Shown here: positions 24,354 through 34,140 of the stretch, piece after piece
Layout: the number at the start of each line of letters is the position of its first letter
Position numbering within the stretch: the first letter of the stretch is position 1
From: Piper betle
Taxonomy: Eukaryota > Streptophyta > Magnoliopsida > Piperales > Piperaceae
Length of the DNA: 64,000 nt
NCBI GenBank assembly: GCA_033002965.1
Contig: JAURVB010001808.1
Span: 1-64,000 of the forward strand
Direction of reading: 5' to 3'
Made by a program: the position numbers and the translations under genes
Notes under the pieces: model-generated
Seen by the model: the letters and a program-made list of their open reading frames with translations, nothing else
The model's database searches: none
What the model was told of the DNA's origin: nothing

Positions 24354-25029
24354 CTTTCCCGCCCCTTCTTCACCAAAACCCTCGCCGCCCACTTCGTTCG
24401 TCGCCGCCACCGCCGTCGACTGCAGCCCCGCCGCCGGAACCAACCGCCCGTCGTCCCCTCGCCGTCGCTGTGCCGCCCCGACCGACCCCGGCCACCGATC
24501 GCCTGCCGGCGCGCCACCACAATGCCACAAAGCCGCCTCGATTGAGCCGGATTTTGCCGCCGTCCGGGCCGCGCCGCCACCGCTGTGACCCCGACGACCA
24601 CCCCGTCGCCATCGCCGACATTTCCCCCACCATCCCGAGCGCCGTCGAGGCCGGCCGGAGCCCCGATCGGAGCACGCCGCCGCCGCCACCCATTTTCAAC
24701 GCCGCCGTCGACGGCCATCGCCGCCTCAGTTACCCTGTTTGACACCACCATCGGACCGAGCTCGTCGAGCTGGTGCCGAAGGACCCCTTGATTGCCCTGT
24801 CCTGAATCATCGCCGGAAAACCGTCGGAATCCGCCGGAAAACCGTCGACACTTGCCGGAAAACCGCCGGAACGCCGGAAAATTGGATTCGTGGGAAATTC
24901 GCCGGATCATCCACCGAACGCACCCGGTCCAATCTGATCGGACTTCGGATGCCGCTAGGCGCCGAATTCGAGTTTCGATCCACGAAACGGAAACCCTAGC
25001 TATCGCCGATTTTCGACGACGCGAGTTAT
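24354..25029. other. GC-rich, CCG-repeat block inside LTR
   Basis: A sharp GC island, dominated by ccg, gcc and 'ccgccggaaa' words, in an otherwise AT-rich LTR. Counterparts lie at 29,424-30,070, 36,190-36,775, 41,100-41,748 and, reversed, in both solo LTRs. It gives long Pro/Arg/Ala-rich ORFs on both strands, but their sequence is not conserved in frame between copies, so I do not call them genes. It ends 'gacgcgag' followed by 'gtataattt', which looks like a plant exon end and 5' splice site. Confidence 0.75.
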
Positions 25030-25630
25030 AATTTATTTTAACTTAATTATTTGAAAGTATCGATTATTAGAATTGCATGCTAGGATTGGTGAATTGTGTG
25101 TTATAATAATATGTATAAATGTAGATTTGATTAAGGATAAAATATGAAATTTGTTTGATTGAGTGGTGTTAAAAATGGAGACTAAGAAACTAATTAGGGT
25201 AACTAGGTAATGATCATGATCTAATGCAAACTAGCCTAAGTAGACTTGCTAGAATTGATACAGGTTGATGTGTGTTGATTGATGTGTGATTGTGTTGATT
25301 GTGTGTGCATGCTATAGGATGTGTGATTCATCATGCGGGCGTTAGTTTTTAACTTGATTGTGTAGGTACGGTGTAGGAGCTCGCCGCCGAGGCGCGTGGA
25401 CCCGTTTGGAGCTTCTACCAGGTCCATTTAGGACTCGTTCTCTATTTTACGCTATTCCATTGTGTATTTGATTTATCATGTGCAGGACGAGTTAAGTGGC
25501 GTTTTATCGGATCCCACTTAACTCGGGCCATTTAGCCAACAATTTTCCGGATTAATAACCCTCGAGGATGAGATCCCTCGAGTTTGTTTTCCAACTTCAG
25601 ATCCAGCTCACGTTGCCGTCGGGCCTATTG

Positions 25631-25638
25631 TATAAATC
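25631..25638 (+). promoter_or_regulatory. TATA box of element 1 5' LTR
   Basis: 'tataaatc' in the conserved context 'gggcctattgtataaatccc'. The same context occurs at 30,679 and 42,351 and, with one or a few base changes, at 37,403 and in the reversed LTRs. Transcription would then start near 25,660-25,690. Confidence 0.6.
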
Positions 25639-25691
25639 CCAACCCAGACCTATATATATGTATAGCTTTCACGTTTTCAGTGAGAGATTGA

Positions 25692-26012
25692 ATGAGGGAA
25701 ATCCGACTACCGTGCTACGCGAGCGGGCACTTGTGTGTCGATAGTGGGCTCTGGAATGGTGTGCGGGCCGTTTCATTCCCGAGGGATCCTGACAACTCCA
25801 CCTTTGAGTTCCTCAAACCCGGAGAAGTGTGGAGGTTCACGGGTACTGCATTGCAGCGCATGTCTAGACTTGTGGTTTCAAAGGGTACTGAAGGCGACTG
25901 CCTGAGAGTACTCGGCCTTTGTGCTCAAGGCCATGAGTATTATGGAAGGTGCAGAGGGTGGAAAGGAATGAGATTTGACATGAGTAGCAATAGAGAAATG
26001 GCCGAGGCATGA
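25692..26012 (+). CDS. 106-codon ORF in LTR leader (doubtful gene)
   Basis: First ATG after the predicted start of LTR transcription. The same 106-codon ORF is intact in element 2's 5' LTR (37,463-37,783) with about a dozen amino-acid changes. It is shortened by a stop in element 1's 3' LTR (30,740-30,988) and frameshifted in the others. No signal peptide or known domain. DNA conservation extends beyond the ORF, so RNA function or simple recent ancestry could explain it. Kept as a possible short upstream ORF, not a proven protein. Confidence 0.2.
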   Translation: MREIRLPCYASGHLCVDSGLWNGVRAVSFPRDPDNSTFEFLKPGEVWRFTGTALQRMSRLVVSKGTEGDCLRVLGLCAQGHEYYGRCRGWKGMRFDMSSNREMAEA

Positions 26013-26109
26013 GAATGTGAAAGATAGGGGGACGCTGTTGACCCAAGGGTGACGGCTCCCGTATGTGCCCTGATGAGAGTTCTTGAGGAAGTATATGGTT
26101 TTCATTCAA

Positions 26110-26129
26110 CAGGAGAGTTTGCTCTCATA
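26110..26129. promoter_or_regulatory. LTR leader hairpin (5' LTR copy, arm mismatch)
   Basis: CAGGAGAG, TTTG loop, then CTCTCATA. The inner five pairs are kept; the outer part is mixed, its second arm matching the version in solo LTR 2. Perfect 8-bp versions lie at 31,157-31,176 and 42,831-42,850 and, reversed, at 22,891-22,910 and 51,281-51,300. Confidence 0.7.
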
Positions 26130-26725
26130 TGCCAGATTGATATTAGTTATTTTCCAGGCCGGTAACACTCGTTACTGACGGTTTATATATGTAGGTTAGA
26201 AATGCGAAGGATGAAAGCTGTCGGGACTACAGAGGAGCAGCACGGAACCGCGCACACATGTACCTGCCGCGTGTAATCTATAATGACAGTGTGTTATTGT
26301 TATGTAAATGATAATTTTGATGTGTTTGCTTGAATGAATTACTTGTCATGAAACGAACTGATAAATATGAATGAGTAGGGAGCCTTGGAGTTCAGACTCG
26401 GCTCGGGTAAAAACGAATGAGATAATGATCTAATGTCATGGTAGATTGTTATGTGTTATCGTATTTTTATAAAATAGTATATATTTTCTTTTGGTTTCGC
26501 TTTGCTGTTTTGTCTTATTTTGCTTGTACATCATAGCATGCATGTAGGACCGCGTTAGAACCCAATTGTTCCCATTCATGCATTTCACATTTGCATCTCC
26601 ATCTTGAAACGCCGAGAGTAGATCCTGGTCGGCTTAACAGAATCTAGTAGATTAGCTAATGTTTCGGTCGCCGGTGACATTTCCGGGTCGGTTCACGGGT
26701 GAGCCGAAACGGGGTGTTACAATAG

Positions 26726-26738
26726 TGGTATCGGAGCT
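26726..26738 (+). promoter_or_regulatory. primer binding site of element 1
   Basis: 'tggtatcggagct', four bases after the LTR end, is the initiator-Met tRNA type with a few changes. Element 2 has the unchanged form at 38,519. Confidence 0.8.
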
Positions 26739-26980
26739 AACTCTTGGCATATGTTCTCTGAGACCTAACTCTTGGCATATGTTCTCTGATACCAGTAATG
26801 GTATCAAAGCTAACCCTTGGTTGATTAAGATGGTAGATGAATTACAGGTTACATGTGTGCCGAAGCTGCTCCGAGCTGTACCGACAGGTATTTTTTTGTT
26901 TTTATGTTGTTGATTACAAATTTTCTTACGAGTCGATGGTGTGACATGGTCAACAGATCAGATCAGGAGTTTGTAGCAGG

Positions 26981-28884
26981 ATGGTGACACAGACCCGCCG
27001 GACACAGATTAGGACCCCATCACCTCCAGTAGCCAGACAGGACAGTCCTAGCCCTGTTCATAGCGACGCCGCCTTCAGTCAACCTAGGACTGCCATGCCA
27101 CCAGTAGAGGTCAGTGTGCCAGTTTCAGCTAGCCGACGTGGTGAGAGCTATCGTCGAGACAGTCGCCGCGACCGAGATAGTTGTCGAGACCGAGATAGTC
27201 GTCGGGACCGAGATAGTCGCCGGGACCGAGACAGTGGTCGTGACAGTTACTGCACCAGAAGTAGTCGACAGGAGAGAGACGCAGCGATCACCAGGTTGGC
27301 GGAGCTCAGATACAAATGCTGCATAGTCAGGAAGAATTTAGGAGACAAATGCAGCAAGACCAAGAGGAATTTAGGAGAGAGCTCAAACAGATTGTGGCCG
27401 ACCTTTCTGTGGCCAGAATTGAGAAGAGACCAGCAGTGGGTGAAGAGGCACCGGGAGAGCCAGCAGTTTCCACAGACCCCGTACTGCCGCCTCCTCCTCC
27501 ACCACTGCAAAAGAGGGCTACTCCAACGACAGCCCCCTTATTTGCCCCACTTTAGGCGGGGATGAGACCGGACATTAGTGGAACCGTAGCAGTAGGTAGC
27601 GGTCAGACTGTAGGCGGAAGTGGAGCTGCAAGATTTGATGGTATACCAGCAGGTATGGGACCACAATTTCCTCGATACGAGCAAGGAGAAGGATCGAACA
27701 GATCAGTGGATACGAGGAGATTGGAACTGTGGTAGTACGAAAAGTTCGTGAAGAATGGTGGACGACCTTTCTTTGGAAAGTTGGACGCGGAAGAGGCATT
27801 CTTGTGGATATCATCAGCTATAGGAGTGTTTGACACTATGGCATGTCCCACGGAGCACCGTGTGCGCATCATCACAGGAGCATTCCGGGACGAAGCCAGG
27901 ATATGGTGGAGTTCGGTCCAGAATTCTATATTTGCCCATCGTCAGCCCCAGGACATCACATGGGAGGAATTTAGGGCGGAATTCGATGGAAAATATTTCC
28001 CACCAAATGTCAAGAAGAGAAAGGAACGAGAATTTCAGACGCTGAGGCAGGGACCCATGACGGTGGTACAATATGAGACTAGGTTTAGAGCTCTAGAGAG
28101 ATTTGCACCAGACTTGGTGTCCACCGAAGAAAGAAGGATAGAGCATTTTTACGAAGGCCTCGATCACGAGATCAGGATGGCCTATTTGGATAGGAAGTTC
28201 GCTACCTTTGGTTATGTTGTGAGAGCTGCAAGCGAGGCAGAACGAGTTATAGCTGCTAGACCTTGCCAGGATGTTGACCAGAGGCAGCAACATTCTAGGC
28301 CGTATCAGCCAGAGCAGGGAGAACAGCAGAGACATCAGTCGGATGCACCAGTTGCCATGAGGGCTATGGATGCCCAAGTTCAGGGCTACAGAGCACCCTT
28401 CTGTCAGAATTGCCGACGTCGTCATGGAGGTGAGTGCAGAGCAGGCACAGACGGATGCTACAGATGCAGTCAGCAAGGACATAGAGCTGCAGAGTGTAGA
28501 GTAGGCACAGACGTATGCTATAGTTGCGGTCAACCAGGGCATAGAGCCGCAACTTGTCCAACTAGCCAGGCCCAACAAGTGACACTCCCAGCACCTCTGC
28601 AGAAACTTGCACTACCAGCTCCCCAGCAACAACCACAGCAGAGAGGCAGAGACCAACAGTCACTGAGGCAGCAGCAAAGAGGACTTGTAGCTATCATGAC
28701 AAGACAAGAACAGCAAGCCTTGGATCAGAGAGGAATGCAAACAACACCACCACCAGGACCGTCCATTTCTGGACCACCTTGGGCAGCAGGGATGGACACA
28801 GCCACGATTGCTGAAGCAATGGAAGATGCGACAAATGTGACAGGTACGCAAGCATCTCAATTTAGATTTCACATTAGTAGATAA
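26981..28884 (+). pseudogene. gag: gag of element 1 (broken)
   Basis: Starts ATG at 26,981 ('MVTQTRRTQIRT'). An Arg/Asp/Ser repeat region (27,151-27,246) follows, then a one-base deletion near 27,305 relative to element 2 changes frame. The second frame continues through a coiled 'QDQEEFRRELKQI' segment and a proline run, TAG at 27,553 (CAG in element 2) and TAG at 27,733 (also TAG in element 2). The last 378 codons (27,748-28,884) are open and hold the Retrotrans_gag core ('WWSSVQNSIF', 'ITWEEFRAEFDGKYFPP', 'YETRFRALERFAPDLV'). They end in CCHC knuckles CYRCSQQGHRAAEC and CYSCGQPGHRAATC, preceded by a third Cys-rich motif. In this family Gag forms the particle and binds RNA. No protease or pol follows. 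Confidence 0.88.
27151..27246. repeat. 18-bp repeats encoding Arg/Asp/Ser units in gag
   Basis: About five imperfect copies of an 18-base unit ('cgggaccgagatagtcgc' and variants) encode RRDRDS-type hexapeptides. Element 2 has fewer copies (38,918-38,960), so the array changes length between copies. Confidence 0.85.
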
Positions 28885-28935
28885 CTACCAGAGTGAAATC
28901 TCCTTAATCTAAAATTTCGAGGACAAAATTTTTAT

Positions 28936-28948
28936 AAGGAGGGAAGGT
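28936..28948 (+). promoter_or_regulatory. polypurine tract of element 1
   Basis: 'aaggagggaaggt' directly before the 3' LTR, preceded by 'tttcgaggacaaaattttta'. The same tract precedes element 2's 3' LTR. Confidence 0.88.
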
Positions 28949-31775
28949 TGTAAAACCCGTGACTCGAGTCAGGGTTTTACGTTACCGAACCAGTAGGTTC
29001 GACCGTTGGTTCGAGTCGAGTCAGTTTCATGAACCGCGTGCTGAGTTGAGACCAGCCGTGAGTTATGAGCGATGAGAGTCAGGTGTACCTGAATATATGA
29101 TGATAACGTCGAGAAGATGGTGAGAAATGAGTTATCAGAATATATGAAAGTATGCAGTATTTTTTCTTTTTATATGTTTGATCGAAGAAATAGTTTAGGC
29201 CGAATAACGCGTTAGGACGCGTTGGATTATATTCGGGTGGGTTATTAGTTATAGAGCATGTCATTTGGATGTTGTTGTGTTTGCTTTATTTTATGGAATT
29301 TTTCCATATTTTTCTAGATTTTTTTTTAGAATTTATTACGAACTAGTTATTATTTTGACTCGAGTAGGAATCGAGTCAATACTTATTTACGAAACTGCCA
29401 CTAGAGCATTTCTTCATCTTTCCCAACCCTTCTTCACCAAAACCCTCGCCGCCCACTTCGTTTGTCGCCGCCACCGCCGTCGACTGCCGCCCCGCCGTCG
29501 GAACCAACCGCCCGTCGTCGCCATGCCGCCCCGACCGACCCCGGCCACCGATCGCCTGCCGGCGGGCCGCCACGATACCACGAAGCCACCTCAACTGTCG
29601 CCACTTCGAGCCGGATTCCGTCGCCGTCCGGGCCGTGCTGCCACCGCTGTGACCCCGACGACCACCCCCTCGCCGTCGCCGACATTTCCCCCACAATCCC
29701 GAGCGCCGTCAAGGCCGGCCGGAGCCCCGATCGGAGCACGCCGCCGCCGCCGCCGCCCATTTTTTATGCCGCCGCCGACGGCCATCGCCCCCTCGGTTAC
29801 CCTATTTGACACCACCATCGGACCGAGCTCGTTGAGCTAGTGCCGATAGACCCCCTGATTGACTTGTCCCGAATCATCGCTGGAAAACCGTGTGGAATCC
29901 GCAGGAAAACCGCCGGAACCGCCGGAAAATTGGATTCGTGGGAAATTCGCCGGATCATCAGCCGAATGCACCCGGCACAATCTGATCGGACTTCGGACGC
30001 CGCTAGGCGCCGTATTCGAGTTTTGAGCCACGAAACGGAAACCCTAGCCGTCGCTGATTTTCGACGACGTGAGGTATAATTTATTTTAACTTAATTATTT
30101 AAAAGTATTGATTATTAGAATTGCATGCTAGGATTGGTGAATTGTGTATTATAATAATATGTATAAATGTAGATTTGATTAAGGATAAAATATGAAATTT
30201 GTTTGATTGAGTGGTGTTAAAAATGGAGACTAAGAAACTAATTAGGGTAACTAGGTAATGATCATGATCTAATGCATACTAGCCGAAGTAGACTTGCTAG
30301 AATTGATATAGGTTGATGTGTGTTGATTGATGCGTGATTGTGTTGATTGTGTGTGCATGCTATAGGATGTGTGATTCATCATGCAGGCGTTAGTTTTTAG
30401 CTTGATTGTGTAGGTACGGTGTAGGAGCTCGCCGCCTAGGCGCGTGGACCCGTTTGGAGCTTCTACCAGGTCCGTTTAGGACTCGTTCTCTATTTTACGC
30501 TATTCCATTGTGTATTTGATTTATCATGTGTAGGACGAGTTAAGTGGCATTTTATCGGATCCCACTTACCTCGGGCCATTTAGCCAACAATTTTTCGGAT
30601 TAATATCCCTCGAGGATGAGATCCCTCGAGTTTGTTTTCGAACTTCAGATCCAGCTCACGTTGCCTTTGGGCCTATTGTATAAATCCCAACCCAGACCTA
30701 TATATACGTATAGTTTTCGCGTTTTCAGTTAGAGATTGAATGAGGGAAATCCGACTACCGTGCTACGCGAGCGGGCACGTGTGTGTCGATAGTGGGCTCT
30801 GGAATGGTGTGCGGGCCGTTTCATTCCCGAGGGATCCTGACAACTCCACCTTTGAGTTCCTCAAACCCGTTGAAGTGTGGAGGTTCACGGGTACTGCATT
30901 GCAGCGCATGTCTAGACTTGTGGTTCCAAAGGGTACTGAAGGCGACTGCCTTAGAGTACTCGGCCTTTGTGCCCAAGGCCAGGAGTAATATGGAAGGTGC
31001 AGAGGGCGGAAAGGAATGAGATTTGACGTGAGAAGCAATAGAGAAATGGCTGAGGCATGAGAATGTGAAAGATAGGGGACGCTGTCGACCCGAGGGCGAC
31101 GGCTCCCGTATGTGCCCTGATGAGAGTTCTTGAGGAAGTATATGGTTTTCATTCAACAGGAGAGTTTGCTCTCCTGTGCCAGATTGATATTAGTTATTTT
31201 CCGGGCCGGTAACACTCGTTACTGACGGTTTTTCTATATATATGTAGGTTAGAAATGCGAAGGATGAAAGCTGTCGGGACTGCGGAGGAGCAGCACGGAA
31301 CCGCGCACACATGTACCTGCCGCGTGTAATCTATAATGACGGTGTGTTATTGTTATGTAAATGATAATTTTGATGTGTTTGCTTGAATGAATTACTTGTC
31401 ATGAAACGAACTGATAAATATGAATGAGTAGGGAGCCTTGGAGTTCAGACTCGGCTCGGGTAAAAACGAATGAGATAATGATTTAATGTCATGGTAGATT
31501 GTTATGTGTTATCGTATTTTTATAAATTAGTATATATTTTCTTTTGGTTTCGCATTTGCTATTTTGTCTTATTTTGCTTGTACATCATAGCATGCATGTA
31601 GGACCGCGTTAGAACCCAATTGTTCCCATTCATGCATTTCACATTTGCATCTCCATCTTGAAACGCCGAGGGTAGATCCTGGTCGGCTTAACCGAATCTA
31701 GTAGATTAGCGAACGGTTCAGTCGCCGGTGACATTTCCGGGTCGGTTCACGGGTGAGCCGAAACGGGGTGTTACA
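28949..31775 (+). repeat. 3' LTR of element 1
   Basis: 2,827 bp, same order of parts as the 5' LTR with scattered substitutions and small indels. It is followed by TTCCA. It holds the perfect hairpin CAGGAGAG-TTTG-CTCTCCTG at 31,157-31,176. Confidence 0.92.
31157..31176. promoter_or_regulatory. perfect 8-bp hairpin in 3' LTR
   Basis: CAGGAGAG, loop TTTG, CTCTCCTG. Located between the predicted transcription start and the U5 end, so it would be present in element RNA. Confidence 0.75.
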
Positions 31776-31780
31776 TTCCA

Positions 31781-32958
31781 CATTTTGTCATTAATCAATT
31801 CTATATTTATACATATAATTATAACACGCAATTCGCCAACCCTAGCATGCAATTCTAATAATCAATACTTTTAAATAATTAAGTTAAAATAAATTATACC
31901 TCACGGGATAAGTGGCTCGAATTCGGCACCCTATGGCATCCGAAAGTCGATAGGGTTTGATCGGAGGGATTTGGTGGAAGATCAGGTGATTTCTGATGAA
32001 TTTCACTAAATCCAGTTTTTCGGCGACTTCTGGTGGTTTTTCAATGACTGTCCCGATGGTTTTCCAGTGGGGCAATCGGGGTAAGGGTTAGCACCGGCTC
32101 GGCGATGACCGACTCATCCCAATGGTGGTGACAACAAGGACGGCCAGGGCAGCAATGACTGCCGGCGGCGGCATTGAGTTCGATCGGGGCAGTCAGCCGT
32201 TCATATCAGGCCCACGGCCGGCTTCGATGGCGGCGCTAGGTAAGGGGGAAACGTCGGGGAGGTCAAGGGGGTGGTCGTCAGGGTCACGGTGGCGACGGCA
32301 CGGCCCGGACGGCGGGGAATCGACAAGGGGAGTGTCGTGGCTTGTGGGACGATTCTGGCGTCGTGGCAGCGAGACGGTGGCCGGGGTGGGTAGTGGCAAC
32401 ACGGCATGGCAGGGTGGTGTTGATTGGCGGCAGTGGCGGCGAGATAGACAGTGGCGGCAGCTAGGGTTTGGGGTAAGGAAGGTGTCGGGAGGGAGAAAAA
32501 CACCCCCAATGGTAAGCTTGTAAGTAAGTGTTGACTCGATTCGTACTCGAGTCAAAATAATAACTAGATCGTAATAAATCCTTAAAAAAATCTTAAAAAT
32601 ATGGAAAAATCCCATAAAATAAAGCAAATACAACAACATCCAAATGACATGTTCTATAACTAATAACCCACCCAAATATGATCTAACGCGTCCAAATGCG
32701 TTATTCGGCTTAAAACTATTTCTCCGATCAAATACATAAAAGAAAAATACTGCATACTTTCATATATTCTGATAACTCATTTCTCACCATCTTTTTGACG
32801 TTATCATCATATATTTAGGTACACCTGACTCTCTTCGCTCATAACTCACGGCTAGCCTTGACTCAATACGAGGTTCATGAAACTTACTTGACTCGAACCA
32901 ACGGTTGAACCGACTGGTTTAGTAACGTATAACTCTGACTCGAGTCATGGGTTTTACA
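31781..32958 (-). mobile_element. solo LTR 1 (reverse), right segment
   Basis: Picks up exactly where 23,885 stopped after the second TTCCA. It covers reversed AT-rich sequence, the GC-rich block (about 31,905-32,480), U3, and the family start in reverse ('gggttttaca' ending at 32,958). Sequence differs clearly from element 1's LTRs, so it is an older member. Confidence 0.88.
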
Positions 32959-33316
32959 TACTGGAATTTTACTAATAATTTATATTTGGTCTCAAAAAGC
33001 CTCTTGTTTACTGGCTAGTTCCTATTTATCGTAATATGTATAATTTTATTTTGTAACAATTGAACCTTAATTTAGTTATTGCTTGTTATTGAAACTTAAT
33101 TGTGTTGAGTATTAAGTATTATTAAATCACTATTCATTATTATAAATATGTTTCAAATATTTAATATTTTATGTATTTACAAGATATAAAAAAATACTTA
33201 TTTATAATATTGAATTGATTGTTACCGATTCAAAATAAACTGATTTTAATTCGATATTTGTTAAATTGGTTTGATTTAATAACTCTCCTTTCGACTAATT
33301 CAAAGGCCGATTTAAA

Positions 33317-33559
33317 TGTCAAATATAGTCTCATCTCATACGATCAAAAGTTTTAGCTATATCAAACTTCAGAGCAGCCCAAGTAACATATTTTGAGGAT
33401 TATGAACGTCGGGTACATTCATAAGCAATGATGATATTAACAACAATTTGGCTCCCAGGACGGAAAGCGCCTTGATTAGCGCTTATACACTTAACCATTA
33501 GGGGATTCAATCTAGTCGAAAGGAGAATATGAGATGTCAAATATAGTCTCATCTCATAC
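33317..33559. repeat. 25-bp direct repeat flanking a LINE fragment
   Basis: 'tgtcaaatatagtctcatct' plus 'catac' occurs exactly at 33,317-33,341 and 33,535-33,559, bracketing a 193-bp segment that encodes reverse transcriptase on the minus strand. This looks like an insertion with duplicated target or microhomology-driven filler. Confidence 0.9.
33342..33534 (-). pseudogene. LINE reverse transcriptase fragment (minus strand)
   Basis: The minus strand reads 'NPLMVKCISANQGAFRPGSQ', 'IVVNIIIAYE', then 'ALKFDIAKTFDRM' after a small break. These are the IS-x-NQ-x-AFxPGR and KxDxxKAFD blocks of LINE reverse transcriptase (fingers and first palm motif). Only about 60 codons are present, from the middle of the gene. 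It lacks the LINE 3' end that normal insertion would retain. Confidence 0.75.
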
Positions 33560-33966
33560 TCTCCTTTACATCAATGCATTAACCAACATATGTAATTGAT
33601 GTAAAAGTAAAAGTTTTTTTAGCTTTTTCCATTACTTGAAGTTATTATTTTGTTGGTTATATTGTGGTATACCAAGAGTTGTCACGTACATTCATAAATA
33701 GGTAGGAGATATGGGAGCTACAAAAGTTAGAGAGCATCGAGGTAACATCAAGTGCATACACTTGAATCTTATTCTCATCCTATTTTCTAGTGGTCCTGAC
33801 TTTGTGTCTTGTCAACTAATTTTAAGAGTACTTCTTAAAGTTATTCTGGGCTTGTGAGACAAAGGCGGTGTCTTGCTTGTTGTTGCACTCGGGTGGGAAG
33901 AAGAATCCGTTAAATCCTTGAAGTAATTAGTCATTAGGATATCCTAGGGTAGGGGCCGGCTATATT

Positions 33967-34140
33967 GTTCTGAAGAAAACGTCCATTGCATCCTATCTTG
34001 GGTTATTTTGATTTCAAGTGGGTTTTCTTCTTTATTGATTCATCCTTGGTTTTGTTCTGAAGAAAACGTCCATTGCATCCTATCTTGGGTTATTTTGATT
34101 TCAAGTGGGTTTTCTTCTTTATTGATTCATCCTTGGTTTT
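33967..34140. repeat. 87-bp tandem duplication (2 copies)
   Basis: The unit beginning 'gttctgaagaaaacgtccat' is present at 33,967 and again at 34,054 with no difference that I can see, so the duplication is recent. Confidence 0.95.

Larger units (their letters stand above)
23886..26721 (+). repeat. 5' LTR of element 1
   Basis: 2,836 bp, TGTAAAACCC...GGGGTGTTACA. The termini form an imperfect inverted repeat. Parts in order: terminal palindrome (23,887-23,917), AT-rich U3, a GC-rich CCG block (24,354-25,029), AT-rich sequence, an exon-like block (about 25,365-25,430), TATA box (25,631), a 106-codon ORF (25,692), a hairpin (26,110-26,129), and a U5 ending at the primer binding site. Confidence 0.92.
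23886..31775 (+). mobile_element. element 1: gag-only, long-LTR retrotransposon (TR-GAG type)
   Basis: Full structure of 7,890 bp: 5' LTR 23,886-26,721, primer binding site, gag relic, polypurine tract, 3' LTR 28,949-31,775, and a perfect TTCCA target duplication. The internal region is only 2,227 bp and codes for Gag alone; no protease, reverse transcriptase, RNase H or integrase motif is seen in any frame. Such gag-bearing non-autonomous elements are known in plants as TR-GAG elements. LTRs make up 72% of its length. It sits in forward orientation inside a reverse solo LTR of its own family. Its Gag resembles that of the intact chromovirus at 55,353, suggesting a Tekay-like chromovirus as the autonomous relative. 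Confidence 0.9.

Noticed and set aside
24312..25031. Long Pro/Arg/Ala-rich ORFs on both strands (also at 29,376-30,079, 36,148-36,581, 40,847-41,751, 32,122-32,675, 52,448-53,136)
   Set aside because: They come from the CCG-rich block of the LTR, are open in several frames at once, and their frames shift between LTR copies. Composition explains them.
25575..25600. 'ctcgaggatgagatccctcgag' stem as a second covarying RNA hairpin
   Set aside because: The apparent paired change in the old LTR (4,300) can arise from methylated CpG decay on both strands of CTCGAG, and it lies upstream of the TATA box.
25864..26109. Minus-strand ORF repeated in each LTR (also 30,763-31,156; 37,635-37,880; 42,599-42,826)
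   Set aside because: It overlaps the forward leader ORF and hairpin and is preserved only because the DNA is similar between copies. No domain or start context supports it.
27748..28884. Treating the 378-codon open frame as an intact gag gene
   Set aside because: It is only the C-terminal two-thirds; upstream stops and a frameshift separate it from the true start at 26,981, and element 2 shows the same layout.
22225..32963. Target site duplication for solo LTR 1 (TGATG and TACTG)
   Set aside because: Only three of five bases agree, which is not better than chance.
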